Assembly: GCA_034435975.1 (NCBI GenBank)
Contig: DAOTWD010000145.1
Span: 124,001-188,000 of the forward strand
Reading direction: 5' to 3'
Length of the DNA: 64,000 bases
From: CAKZQX01 sp034435975
Lineage (GTDB): Bacteria > Chloroflexota > Chloroflexia > Chloroflexales > Chloroflexaceae
The position numbers and the translations under genes were made by a program. The number at the start of each line of letters is the position of its first letter. Position 1 is the first letter of the stretch. Positions 32,782 to 41,617 of this stretch are shown in pieces. The notes beneath the pieces are model-generated. The model saw only the letters and a program-made list of their open reading frames with translations, did no database searches and had not been told where the DNA came from.

Positions 32782-34336
32782 CGCTTTCCTCCTCCGGCGG
32801 CTCCAGCGTTGGCGTGGGGCGCAGCAACACCTCAGCCCGAAACCGCTCCAGATTACCATCTTCGACCCGCATTGGATTGTAGGCAGTATATACCATGTGC
32901 GCAAAAGCAGCCATCAGCGGCGTGGCCCGTACATCAATAAACCAGCTATTATGCTGCTCCTCAAACAAATATAACGCCAGCAAAAAATCACCACCCGGCG
33001 AGCGTACAATACCTACGTCGCCGTGCATGTCCTCAACCCACCCACTCTTATGTTCCACCCGAACATCAGTGGGAAGACCGGCACGCATCCGAATCGTGTC
33101 ACTCGTCTGGGCCAGCAGATCAAGCATATCCTGACAGCGCTGCGGCGAGAGTGCCTCCGGAAACCGTTCGAGCAATAGACCTGCACCCTGACGGCACTGT
33201 TCAATCCACAGAAACAGGCGGCTGATCTCAGCCGGTGTGGTACGCACCATCGGATCAGCCAGGGTATAGGGTGGACTACCCTCCTGCGCCGGGCCGTGCT
33301 TGATCGTCAGGCCCCGAATGCCGATCAGGTAGTCCGTTGCCTCATAGGGCATGTTCTGGTAGGTATGCGCCAAACCCAGATCGCGTAGCCACTCGTTCAT
33401 CTTTTCCACACCCACCAGTGCTGCGTCAGTTCCTTCACTGCCAACCGTAGCCGCAAGCAGATCGTTGGCCGAAAGGTTGTTGCTCTCAACGATCATCTCG
33501 TGCGTCCACTGCTCTTGTTCAGCAGTAAATTCGGGCAGACTGATGTAGGCATAGAGCATGATAGGCACTTTCATAATGCTGGCTCCAGAGAAGACCGTAT
33601 CTGGATTGTATGTCACCGTCGTGCCAGTTTCCAGGTCATACAGATACAGGCCCACAATGCCGCTCCACATCTCGGCCATTGCATTGACCTGTTCCTGAAT
33701 CTGATCAAAACTGGCACGAACATCGTGCGTGTCAGCTTTTACAAGATCCAGGGTTATCTGCCGCGCTGCCTGGGATGACTGCAGCTGTTGGGTCACCTTT
33801 TGCAAAGCCGAATCTATGTCAAGCACCTGTCCAGGAATAACGATGAAACTGCGGGTGAGTCGCTCAGTAAAGGTGATAATATCCAGGCGAGAGGGCACAT
33901 ACACTTCTTCGGCCAATGCCAGAAGCTGTGCCTGGAGTTGCGCCGGGTCAAACTGCACATCCAGCGGCACATTGACCGGAGCGGACTGTGCTGCCTGGTG
34001 GGTCGCCTCAGTCAGCATATCGTCCACTGGCACATGCAAATCAATCGTGACTGGATCAAGGATGCGTTGAGCATTACCAGCACGAATGGTCAACGGTCGC
34101 TCTAGAGTGGCCAGCTCTGTGCGCACCAGCTCAGCGGCAGCCGCCAGTGTCATACCACTGACATCAACGCCTGCAATGTGCGCATCAGCGGCGAAGGTGG
34201 AGTCAGCCGTAAACGCAACGGTTGGTGATCCTTCAGGTGTACGGGTGTTGATGATCTCGTCCGCCGCTATTTCACAGGCAGCCAGCACACCCAGACAGAT
34301 CGCGCAGATAACGACAATATGGCGAAAAAACGGCAT
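32771..34336 (-). CDS. Class A beta-lactamase-like serine hydrolase, lipoprotein
   Basis: A 521-residue exported protein. The N terminus is a lipoprotein signal (LGVLAAC). Residues about 45-215 resemble the VanW/YoaR-type peptidoglycan-binding region (AGVDVSGMTLAAAAELV). Residues about 225-490 are a class A beta-lactamase/DD-peptidase fold with SIMK (Ser-x-x-Lys nucleophile), ESNN in place of SDN, and HKSG in place of KTG. The omega-loop Glu of true class A beta-lactamases is not clear, so it may be a carboxypeptidase-like or accessory wall enzyme rather than a resistance factor. It lies between clpS and the small membrane protein in a leftward operon, with ribosome site GAGGAAAG. Confidence 0.85.
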   Translation of the reverse strand: MPFFRHIVVICAICLGVLAACEIAADEIINTRTPEGSPTVAFTADSTFAADAHIAGVDVSGMTLAAAAELVRTELATLERPLTIRAGNAQRILDPVTIDLHVPVDDMLTEATHQAAQSAPVNVPLDVQFDPAQLQAQLLALAEEVYVPSRLDIITFTERLTRSFIVIPGQVLDIDSALQKVTQQLQSSQAARQITLDLVKADTHDVRASFDQIQEQVNAMAEMWSGIVGLYLYDLETGTTVTYNPDTVFSGASIMKVPIMLYAYISLPEFTAEQEQWTHEMIVESNNLSANDLLAATVGSEGTDAALVGVEKMNEWLRDLGLAHTYQNMPYEATDYLIGIRGLTIKHGPAQEGSPPYTLADPMVRTTPAEISRLFLWIEQCRQGAGLLLERFPEALSPQRCQDMLDLLAQTSDTIRMRAGLPTDVRVEHKSGWVEDMHGDVGIVRSPGGDFLLALYLFEEQHNSWFIDVRATPLMAAFAHMVYTAYNPMRVEDGNLERFRAEVLLRPTPTLEPPEEESDAS

Positions 34337-34360
34337 AGAGATGCTTTCCTCAAACAGGTT

Positions 34361-34684
34361 TCAATCGTCCGGTTCCAGGTAAAAACGCAACGGATAGCCT
34401 GCTTCACGCGCCAGCGTATGGGCGGCATACACACGCTCCTGGGCTTCCCGAAAAGGCAGCGTAGCGACCAGAGCGTGGCCTTCGTGATGGGCCTGCAACA
34501 TCACATTGACCGCCCGATCAAGATCCAGGGCAAAAATCTGACACAGCACCATCACCACAAAATCCATTGGAGTCACATCGTCATTCTCAATAATCACTCG
34601 ATAGGGTTTTTCCAGCTCGATATCAGTCACAACCTGGTAGGTTGTTTGCGGGATGGTGCGTATAGGTGTCTCTGGTGTTAACAT
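34361..34684 (-). CDS. clpS: ATP-dependent Clp protease adaptor ClpS
   Basis: A 107-residue adaptor that delivers N-degron proteins to ClpAP/ClpCP. The core motif YRVIIENDDVTPMDFVVMVL holds the Asn-Asp-Asp that binds the N-terminal residue, and VMLQAHHEGHALVA gives the His that completes the pocket. The N-terminal 25 residues form the flexible arm. The start ATG has AAGGAATAGGG upstream; the longer frame beyond it is rejected. First gene of the leftward operon through ndh. No clpA or clpP lies in the window; the AAA+ protein at 15-16 kb lacks the N-domain that binds ClpS. Confidence 0.95.
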   Translation of the reverse strand: MLTPETPIRTIPQTTYQVVTDIELEKPYRVIIENDDVTPMDFVVMVLCQIFALDLDRAVNVMLQAHHEGHALVATLPFREAQERVYAAHTLAREAGYPLRFYLEPDD

Positions 34685-35280
34685 AGCCCTATTCCTTATA
34701 AACGATCTGGAACGACCGAATGAGACTGGTACCAGATTCATCATATGTAGCACGAGTTACACGGTGGTATGGCCAGCTTGCCTTTTCACCAGCAGCAATG
34801 GGAAGTTGGAACGCTCGAACGTTCCGACGCTGGAACGTACCGCTCTACCGAAGGCAAAAAAGACGTTTCAAGTGATCGACCACGTACCGTGTGTATGTGA
34901 CAGAACCTTCAAATATATGCGATCCAGGCTTATCAAGATACAAGCTCATCAAGTAGTATAGCATGCTTCTACCAGATTGCAGAATGGGGCAAGATCCGGA
35001 ACTGTTCACACCTGGTGTCACGCATTGTACACGATTCGTCGTCTATGCCAACCTTACGGGTATGACCTCTATGCTTGCACGCACATCACCCACCAACGCA
35101 CCGGAGCCTTCAAATCTCTCTCGTGCATCAGAAACTATAGTTGTGCACACGATCGCCCGCAGCTTCAGCCACCAGGCGTGTGCGGGAGCATACAAGACGT
35201 TTCATCGCACCTCCCCACAATCTCACCCATATAATCCGGTACGGCCCATTGTGTTATACTACAAGGATATACTTTCAGAG
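34685..35280. other. Intergenic region between divergent clpS and lipid-kinase genes
   Basis: No gene is seen. The left part holds a repeat copy (listed separately). TATAAT at 35230-35235 and TATACT at 35255-35260 are candidate -10 elements for the structured leader that begins at 35281, but neither has a good -35. Confidence 0.4.
34753..34930 (+). repeat. Interspersed hairpin repeat, divergent copy D
   Basis: It matches the 59.9 kb copy at AGTTACACGGTGGTATG, CTTGCCTTTTC and GAAGGCAAAAAAGACGTTTC, with a different middle that contains GGAACG-CTCGAA-CGTTCC and a further GGAACG. It is the most diverged copy found. Confidence 0.5.
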
Positions 35281-35443
35281 GGTACCTGTTCAGGTGACCT
35301 GGTGAGGCATAGCCCCCCAGGGATTTCTTGTTCGGCCTTTTGTGGAACTGTGCCCCAGCAGAATCAGAACGAACAAAGAGGTTTGTGGGAGCCTGTAGCT
35401 CCCGCAACCCCCCGCTGTCGCGGATGTTCGCCTGAACGGGTAC
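35281..35443 (+). ncRNA. Candidate structured 5' leader / undescribed RNA element
   Basis: A closed multi-branch fold is visible. The outer stem pairs GGTACCTGTTCAGG (35281-35294) with CCTGAACGGGTAC (35431-35443), with one G-T wobble. Inside are CCTGG/CCAGG (35298-35321), TTGTTCG/CGAACAA (35328-35376), GGGAGC/GCTCCC (35387-35403) and CCGC/GCGG (35412-35423). It ends 30 bases before the lipid-kinase start codon. It matches none of the riboswitch consensus sequences I can recall (FMN, TPP, SAM, cobalamin, M-box, c-di-AMP, c-di-GMP). A MITE-like DNA element is the alternative. Confidence 0.45.
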
Positions 35444-35473
35444 TTCAGAGAATTCTGCAATTGAGGAGCGCAT

Positions 35474-36451
35474 ATGCGCGCAACGATTATTTACAACCCG
35501 GTAGCCGGTCAGTCCGACGCATTAGTATGGGAATTACAGGCAGCCGCCAGAGTCTGGATTGAACATGGATGGACAGTAGAGCAGTATCCAACACAGGGGC
35601 CTGGCGATGGTACGCATCTAGCACGGATAGCAGCCGCGCGTTATGACGATGTAGTCATCGCTGCTGGTGGTGATGGCACGATCAATGAGGTGGTGAACGG
35701 TCTGGCCGGGACAAAGACGGCACTGGGCACACTACCATTGGGCACCATGAATGTCTGGGTGCGTGAATTGGGCTTGCCTTTGCAGCCACGGGCCGCCGCT
35801 ACCGCGTTGCTGGCGTCGCAAGTACGTACCATTGATCTGGGACGAGCCAATGACCGTTATTTTTTGCTGATGGCCGGGATCGGGTTGGATGCCGCCATTA
35901 CCGCCGAGGTACGTACAGAAGAGAAACGCCGACTGGGAGCGCTGGCCTATGTGTTACGCGGAATAGAAATCGCACTGCGGATTCGCGGCACACGCACGCG
36001 CCTGGTACTCGATGGTAAAGTAGTCAAAGGGCGTGTATTGATGATCGTGGTGGGGAATAGTCAGCTTTATGGCGGCCTGGTAAAAATTACCCATCGTGCC
36101 TGTATTGATGACGGGTTGCTCGATGTGTGTGTGATCAAAGGGAACAACTTCGGCAGCGCAGTGTACCACCTGATTTCGATCATGAGTCGACGCTACAGCC
36201 ATAATCCCGAAATTGCATATTATCGTGCTCGTACCATCCAGGTTACCTCCCGCCCGGCCCTGCCCGTCCAGGTGGATGGGGATAGTATTGGCACCACACC
36301 AATGACATTTGCGGTTGCACCAGCCGCACTCCGCGCCTTGATGCCTGAACGCTTACCTGATGACCTGGTGCAACGCAGTAACGAGGTTCCCCAGGCTACG
36401 ACCGTGCGCAGTTTACAACACCTGATCACATCTTTGTACCGACGGTGGTAA
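35474..36451 (+). CDS. Diacylglycerol/lipid kinase family protein
   Basis: A 325-residue cytoplasmic lipid kinase of the DgkB/YegS/LCB5 family. The N-terminal catalytic domain begins with ATIIYNPVAGQ and has the nucleotide signature AAGGDGTINEVVNGL followed by TLPLGTMNVWVRELGLP. The C-terminal beta-sandwich has LLMAGIGLDA, VGNSQLYGGLVKI and DDGLLDVCVIKG. The conserved QVDGDSIG near the end completes the family pattern. It would phosphorylate diacylglycerol or a related lipid. The ribosome site is GAGGAG. The long structured leader in front suggests RNA-level control. Confidence 0.92.
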   Translation: MRATIIYNPVAGQSDALVWELQAAARVWIEHGWTVEQYPTQGPGDGTHLARIAAARYDDVVIAAGGDGTINEVVNGLAGTKTALGTLPLGTMNVWVRELGLPLQPRAAATALLASQVRTIDLGRANDRYFLLMAGIGLDAAITAEVRTEEKRRLGALAYVLRGIEIALRIRGTRTRLVLDGKVVKGRVLMIVVGNSQLYGGLVKITHRACIDDGLLDVCVIKGNNFGSAVYHLISIMSRRYSHNPEIAYYRARTIQVTSRPALPVQVDGDSIGTTPMTFAVAPAALRALMPERLPDDLVQRSNEVPQATTVRSLQHLITSLYRRW

Positions 36452-36572
36452 AATGGACAGGTGGTATTGACAGTTCCATTGCGTATCCCGGTACAGCCTG
36501 GAGCCATACAAATACTATGCAGTACCAACAACGTTTTTTTCGGTCATTCTGTTCTTTAACGAGTCAGAACAT

Positions 36573-37793
36573 ATGAACCACGAGCCTCAACTATTAGCCC
36601 GTTTGGAACCACGCAGGGCACAAAGGTGTCGTTTTGGTATATGGATCAACACAGCGGCAGTATGGCTACCGCACTCGATAGAAGATCTGTGCAGACGAGT
36701 TCTCAGCAAAAGTGTTCCAGGATTTGTTGGTGGGCCTCGCTGCCTGCTCTTGCTCCTGCTCATGCTGTTCCTGCTCCCCCTGCTAACAGCCTGTACGAAC
36801 GAGAAGGTGCGGGACAGAGCCATAGCACCAGATGAGGGGGCGGCTGTGCCAGCCACAGATACCGTTCCGGCGACTGTGCGCGGCGAAGAATTACCCGGGC
36901 GGCTCCTATTTGTTCAGCAGGGACGTATCTGGTTGTGGAAAGGACGTGAGGCGCGACCATTGTTGGGAGACGGCACGCTATGGCAACCCACCTGGTCACC
37001 AGATGGCACGCGCATTGCCTATGTGCAGCGCGGCGAAAGCTATAGTAATGTGTTGATCGCTGATGCACAGGGCCAGCATCTGGCAAAGCTGACGACAAAT
37101 GAGTCCTACCTGACCTCACACAGCCACGAACGGATCTATGACAGTCAGTGGGCATTTTATCCCACCTGGTCACCCGACAGTATGCGGGTCGTTATGGCAG
37201 CCCAATATGGCCCGCCCTATGGTTCGCCAGCCGTTGAGCATAACCTGGCACTCTATGCGGTGCCGGTAGCAGGTGGCGCACGCCAGCTATTGTACGCAGA
37301 TGAGAACGCCCATTGTGGGCCAATGGCCTATGCCCCCGACAGCTCGACGCTGGTGTATGTTCGTGCTGGAACCAGTATGCAAGGTCAGCAACAACTGTAT
37401 CGTCTCTCGATAAGCAGCGGCGCTACTGCACCCTTCCCCGGTGTTCCGACTCCCAGCTATGATCCCGCCTTTATGCCTGGCGGCGAGTGGCTGGCTTTTG
37501 CCGCCGTTGTCGACTCGCAGACCGACATCTGGGCCTTACCCGGTCGAGCAGCGTCGGGAACCAATCCCACACCTGTGCGCCTGACCAGGATGGGCAAAGC
37601 ACGTGCGCCAGCTTTTGCTCCCGATGGCCGCTCGCTCGCGTTCCTGGCAATCCCTGAAGGTAAGAGCGGCTTTGAGTTATGGGTTGCCAACCTGCAACCA
37701 GGCGAGAATGGCACCTTACGTGCAAGCGAACCCCGACAGATCACCCACGATATGCACCTTGACGCCGACTCTGGCCTCTCGTGGACACGTTAA
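36573..37793 (+). CDS. TolB-like beta-propeller lipoprotein
   Basis: A 406-residue exported protein. A run of leucines (about 58-71) ends in LLTAC, a lipobox, preceded by an unusually long basic N-terminal region of about 55 residues; the true start may be internal, but no better start codon with a ribosome site is visible. The rest carries WD40/PD40-type repeats: PTWSPDGTRIAYV, PTWSPDSMRVVMAA, MAYAPDSSTLVYV, AFMPGGEWLAFAA and PAFAPDGRSLAFLA. These form a beta-propeller as in TolB, usually a protein- or glycan-binding scaffold. Same direction as the lipid-kinase gene with a 121-base gap. Confidence 0.82.
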   Translation: MNHEPQLLARLEPRRAQRCRFGIWINTAAVWLPHSIEDLCRRVLSKSVPGFVGGPRCLLLLLLMLFLLPLLTACTNEKVRDRAIAPDEGAAVPATDTVPATVRGEELPGRLLFVQQGRIWLWKGREARPLLGDGTLWQPTWSPDGTRIAYVQRGESYSNVLIADAQGQHLAKLTTNESYLTSHSHERIYDSQWAFYPTWSPDSMRVVMAAQYGPPYGSPAVEHNLALYAVPVAGGARQLLYADENAHCGPMAYAPDSSTLVYVRAGTSMQGQQQLYRLSISSGATAPFPGVPTPSYDPAFMPGGEWLAFAAVVDSQTDIWALPGRAASGTNPTPVRLTRMGKARAPAFAPDGRSLAFLAIPEGKSGFELWVANLQPGENGTLRASEPRQITHDMHLDADSGLSWTR

Positions 37794-37910
37794 GGTGTTC
37801 GAGATATGTTTCAGCGGACATACTGGCTGTGTTCGTGCGTTCTGACGACATTCGTCATTCTGGCGTTCTTAACCGCACCGATAACCTATCTCCGAACCTC
37901 ATCTCACGCC

Positions 37911-38939
37911 TCACGCTACCGCAATCGCTACCTCACGTGAACGATCGCGCACCGCCTCGGCGATGGCAATCCAGTCATCGATCGTGGTAGGACGGGGTTG
38001 CAGACTACCAAGGTAACGCTGCACATCGTTCCACTCCGTACCCCCAATGATGTCTCCATAACGGGCAAAGAAGCGCCGCTCGGCCTCTGCCGCATCTCTG
38101 GGCGGATTCGCCAGCGGTGGACGTGTTGCCGGAGCCGGGTGCTGACCATTGCTATGCGCGGCGTTAGCGCCGACAGCGTCGTCTATAGGTTCAGTAACAG
38201 ATTCAGCGACGGCATCGCTCGTAGCGGCCTTCGACCCCTTGCGCGAGCGCGCCGGTTGTTGCGCCAGATCAGGATACAGTGTGGCAATCACTGCCGGATA
38301 GCGCTGATCGAGTTTGAGATGCGCTGGTCGTGGTGGCTTGATGATCGGCACCATCGTTCGCTCATCTTCTTCGCGCTCCACCAGCATGATCGCGTCAGCT
38401 TCGTAGGCAATCTGCTCATCGGCCAGGACACGCAGGCCTTCATCAAGCAAGTCTCCTTCATGCGCACGATATTTACGGGCCAGATGCCCAATTATAATCA
38501 CATGAAACCCGGCCTGTTTCAGTTCGGTCAGGCCCGTGTATACGGTTTGCATATTACGGTTGACCGAGGCATGTTCATCGTAGTCAATTATTGTTTTGCG
38601 GTTAATCTCATTACCGGCACGTTGTTGTGCATAGGCACGCATGGCTTGAAAGACTTTGGAAATCGAGTCCAGCAACACTGCATCGCCGGGTTTTCCCTGC
38701 TCCTGAATCTCGACCATGGCCTGCGTCAACGCCCGCAGTGAGAGTGTCTGCACGACCTGGATGCGGCGGTGAATACCGGGTTTGCCCTGGAGATTTTGTG
38801 CCGCTCCCTCGGTATCCAGAACCCATAGCGTACCACCGCGCCGCGCACTGGCGGCCAGATGCGACTTACCCGCACCCGCTCGCCCGGTCAAAATATATAA
38901 ACTGCCGGTTTGTAATTCATCTAAACGCTGAAACATCAT
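37911..38939 (-). CDS. RecA-like P-loop ATPase (AAA_24 / phage Sak4-like)
   Basis: A 342-residue protein with a compact RecA-type ATPase core (residues about 10-215): Walker A TGRAGAGKSHLA, Walker B DAVLLDSISKVF, and FHVIIIGHLARKYR as the strand after it. This arrangement is that of AAA_24 proteins, which include phage Sak4 single-strand annealing ATPases. A charged linker (about 235-285) leads to a C-terminal helical stretch with AERRFFARYGDIIGG. No phage genes are around, so a chromosomal role in recombination or nucleotide-dependent regulation is possible. The ATG has GGGAGAAG in front and there is a good promoter upstream. Converges with the propeller lipoprotein gene. Confidence 0.7.
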   Translation of the reverse strand: MMFQRLDELQTGSLYILTGRAGAGKSHLAASARRGGTLWVLDTEGAAQNLQGKPGIHRRIQVVQTLSLRALTQAMVEIQEQGKPGDAVLLDSISKVFQAMRAYAQQRAGNEINRKTIIDYDEHASVNRNMQTVYTGLTELKQAGFHVIIIGHLARKYRAHEGDLLDEGLRVLADEQIAYEADAIMLVEREEDERTMVPIIKPPRPAHLKLDQRYPAVIATLYPDLAQQPARSRKGSKAATSDAVAESVTEPIDDAVGANAAHSNGQHPAPATRPPLANPPRDAAEAERRFFARYGDIIGGTEWNDVQRYLGSLQPRPTTIDDWIAIAEAVRDRSREVAIAVA

Positions 38940-39002
38940 AGCTTCTCCCTGGTGGTAGACTACCGTCGTGTTCTTCGAGTTATAAAGATACATGTCACCC
39001 TG

Positions 39003-39031
39003 ATTATAGCACACAAGTTCTGTATTGTAAA
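39003..39031 (-). promoter_or_regulatory. Promoter of the RecA-like ATPase gene
   Basis: On the minus strand TTTACA (39026-39031) and TATAAT (39003-39008) are separated by 17 bases. The predicted leader is about 57 bases long. Confidence 0.65.
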
Positions 39032-39463
39032 GAGCGCTCAGGGTACCTTTTCCTGGCGAAACAGGTGGTATGCTTCTTTGAAAGTCTCGGCCGACGCCGA
39101 GACCCTGTTGCTATGACACACTCGTTCCTGCATTGGTGGTACGTAGAAGGTAGCACGGTGGGCATCATATACCTCGGCTCATTGATATGACTTACATGAT
39201 GGTTAACCGCTGTTTTTGACCTGGGACAGCATAGCTGTCGCACTCCATACCCGACCTGTTTTTTCAAACCTTATGCCACCGATCCGCTTGACCAGAACTG
39301 ACGATAATGGTATCCTCACTGCACTTTGATACACCGGATGAAATAAGGATGTGAAACCTCTGGGCATAGGGTAACGTATATATGAGGTAAAGCTACCATC
39401 ATGTTGATAGCGTAATTACACACATACCTGTTATTCCAGGTATAGACACACAAAGGAGACATT
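39032..39463. other. Intergenic region with hairpin and candidate promoter for the RCK gene
   Basis: No gene is seen. GTCTCGGC-CGAC-GCCGAGAC (39084-39103) is a perfect hairpin flanked by AACAGG (39060-39065) and CCTGTT (39104-39109). TTGACC (39288-39293) and TATCCT (39311-39316) with a 17-base spacer could drive the RCK/trpC operon, giving a leader of about 140 bases. The RCK gene ribosome site is AAAGGAG. Confidence 0.45.
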
Positions 39464-41611
39464 ATGCCGGGTCGTATCATATCTTCTGAAGCCCGTCTAA
39501 AACGCCTGTATCAACGTCGTATTGATCGGCTCCGCTTGATCCGAGCCTATTTTTATGATGTATGGATGGTGATTCAGGAGGCAAAGATCCCACTGATTGG
39601 CTTTCTACTCCTGACCGCTATCAATTCAACCTACCTGGCCTGGTTTTATGTGTCGATTGATGATGCAGGCGAAGTAACCGGCTCGATCTGTGGCGCTTTT
39701 CCGGCGCTTACCTGGTCATGTTTTCTACGCTCCCTCTTTGAAACCATCCGTACCTATGTCTTTGAGATCAACCTGGAGTGGCCTGAAGACGGTGTCGGTC
39801 AGGCCCTCTTTTTTATCACCCCCATCCTGGGAGTTGCACTGATCTTTCAAGGCGTGATCGACTTTGGGCGATTTCTGCTCGATAAAGGCAGTCGACGCGA
39901 GGGCTGGCAAATCTCGCTGGCGAGTACCTACGAGAAACACATTATCATTTGTGGCCTAGGGCGCGTTGCCTATCGCGTAATGTTACAACTGATCGAAAGT
40001 GGCCATGATGTGATTGTGGTCGAACAGGACTGGAACCGTGACTTTGTGCGGGATGCGCTCAAACTGCATGTACCGGTGATCCATGGCGATGCACGCGACT
40101 CTGATATTCTTAAGCAGGCGGGCCTGTTACGTGCTTCGGCGTTGATCACTGGTACCAGCAATGACCTGCTGAACATTGAAATTGCCCTGGTTGCTCGCTA
40201 CAGTCGCCCCGATATTAAAGTGGTTTTACGTATTTTTAATGAAGAACTGGATACCAACCTGGAACGCAGCTTTGGTTCCAACACAGCCTTCAGTTCATCC
40301 GGGCTGGCGGCACCCACCCTGGCAGCTGCCGCTGTCAGTCGGGATATTATCCATGTGCTGCCGTTAACCAGCGGCTTGCTCGGTATTTCGCAAGTGACAA
40401 TTGCCCAGAACAGTCGCTTAGAAGGCTTCCCGCGCGGCATCGAGGAGAAATACAAAGTGCGTGTCCTCCAGCTTTTCGATACCCGCCTTATGCAATGGAT
40501 CTGGCCCAATGCTGGCGATCGCTTGATGGGCGGCGATCAGGTGCTGTTGATGGGCACCCTGGATGCACTGGAAAAAGCACGTACCGAGAACCACACCGGA
40601 AGCAAGCTGGCGTTTCTTAAGCCCAAACAGATGCAGCGCCCCACCGCTCTGTTCAACACAGTTATTGTCTGTGGTCTGGGGAAAGTTGGCTATCGGATTG
40701 TAAAAGAGTTATACCGCCTGCAGCCCCGGCCACGCATCGTGGTGGTATGTGACGAGGAAACCAGAGGCCTGTTTGTAGAGGAAGTGCTTGCCCTGGGCAT
40801 CCAGGTCGAGCGGGGTGATGCCCGTAGCCCCGATGTGCTGTTAAAGGCTGGCCTGGGACGGGCTTATTCGATTGCCGCCGTCACCAGCAACAATTTGATT
40901 AATATGCAGATCGGGCTAACGGCACGGCGCTTGCGCGAGGATGTGCACTTGGTCTTGCGCGTGTTTAGCGACGCGCTGGCTGAGCAGCTCGAGGGACTGT
41001 TTGGAAACCATATTGCCTTCAGCACTTCCGCCCTGGCCGCGCCTTCGCTGGCCGCAGCAGCTGTGGCTAACAATATTCGTTATGCGATCAATATCGATAA
41101 ACAGCTGCTCTCAACGGTAACACTGGCTATTCAAGCTGACGATCAGTTTGTGGGCAAAACTGTCGAGCAAATTTTCAAGCAGTCAAAGGCCGTCGTCGTC
41201 GCTCTTCAGCGGGATGCAACGGCAGAATTGTTGCCATCCTCAACGCTCCGGCTACAGGCTGGCGACAAGGTAGACGTTTTGATTGATGTCCATCAGCTTG
41301 GGCAATTACCGGCACATCATATCCAGCCATCGAGAGTAGCAGTCGAGACTGTGCTGGCCACCGATTATACCCAGCGGCTGAATGAACTGGACGATGAGAG
41401 CCTGCTGCAAGCCCTGTATGCTGAAGAACTGGAATCCAATCCTGAACACCTGCAAGCCTTCCGTCAGCGCTGGCAGGTATTGACAGAACAGCGCCGATCA
41501 ATGGAAAAGCGCCGATCAACAGTAGCGGTCGAAAAACAGGATCTTGTGGGTCAGGAAAATCAATCTTCCATGCGGATAGACGGAGAGAATCATCACAACC
41601 AGGAGAAATAG
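39464..41611 (+). CDS. Membrane protein with two RCK (TrkA_N/TrkA_C) modules
   Basis: A 715-residue protein. The N-terminal 150 residues have two hydrophobic segments (IPLIGFLLLTAINSTYLAWF and ALFFITPILGVALIFQGVI). Two complete RCK units follow, each with an NAD-binding loop (IICGLGRVAYRV; VIVCGLGKVGYRI), the acidic strand end (VVEQDWN; VVVCDEET), a GDARDSD/GDARSPD segment and a TrkA_C-like domain. This is the plan of ligand-gated potassium channels or transporters (CASTOR/POLLUX-like), but no TVGYG-type selectivity filter is seen between the membrane segments. It may gate another pore or carry a different ion. The gap to trpC is only 6 bases. Confidence 0.8.
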   Translation: MPGRIISSEARLKRLYQRRIDRLRLIRAYFYDVWMVIQEAKIPLIGFLLLTAINSTYLAWFYVSIDDAGEVTGSICGAFPALTWSCFLRSLFETIRTYVFEINLEWPEDGVGQALFFITPILGVALIFQGVIDFGRFLLDKGSRREGWQISLASTYEKHIIICGLGRVAYRVMLQLIESGHDVIVVEQDWNRDFVRDALKLHVPVIHGDARDSDILKQAGLLRASALITGTSNDLLNIEIALVARYSRPDIKVVLRIFNEELDTNLERSFGSNTAFSSSGLAAPTLAAAAVSRDIIHVLPLTSGLLGISQVTIAQNSRLEGFPRGIEEKYKVRVLQLFDTRLMQWIWPNAGDRLMGGDQVLLMGTLDALEKARTENHTGSKLAFLKPKQMQRPTALFNTVIVCGLGKVGYRIVKELYRLQPRPRIVVVCDEETRGLFVEEVLALGIQVERGDARSPDVLLKAGLGRAYSIAAVTSNNLINMQIGLTARRLREDVHLVLRVFSDALAEQLEGLFGNHIAFSTSALAAPSLAAAAVANNIRYAINIDKQLLSTVTLAIQADDQFVGKTVEQIFKQSKAVVVALQRDATAELLPSSTLRLQAGDKVDVLIDVHQLGQLPAHHIQPSRVAVETVLATDYTQRLNELDDESLLQALYAEELESNPEHLQAFRQRWQVLTEQRRSMEKRRSTVAVEKQDLVGQENQSSMRIDGENHHNQEK

Positions 41612-41617
41612 GAAAGC

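Noticed and set aside
35385..35425. Cobalamin-riboswitch-like phrase CTCCCGCAACCC
   Set aside because: The rest of the B12-box order is missing and the phrase is explained by the GGGAGC/GCTCCC hairpin.
34963..35562. Plus-strand frame of 199 codons before the lipid-kinase gene
   Set aside because: It crosses the strongly base-paired leader and overlaps the real start; composition is not protein-like and no ribosome site is present.
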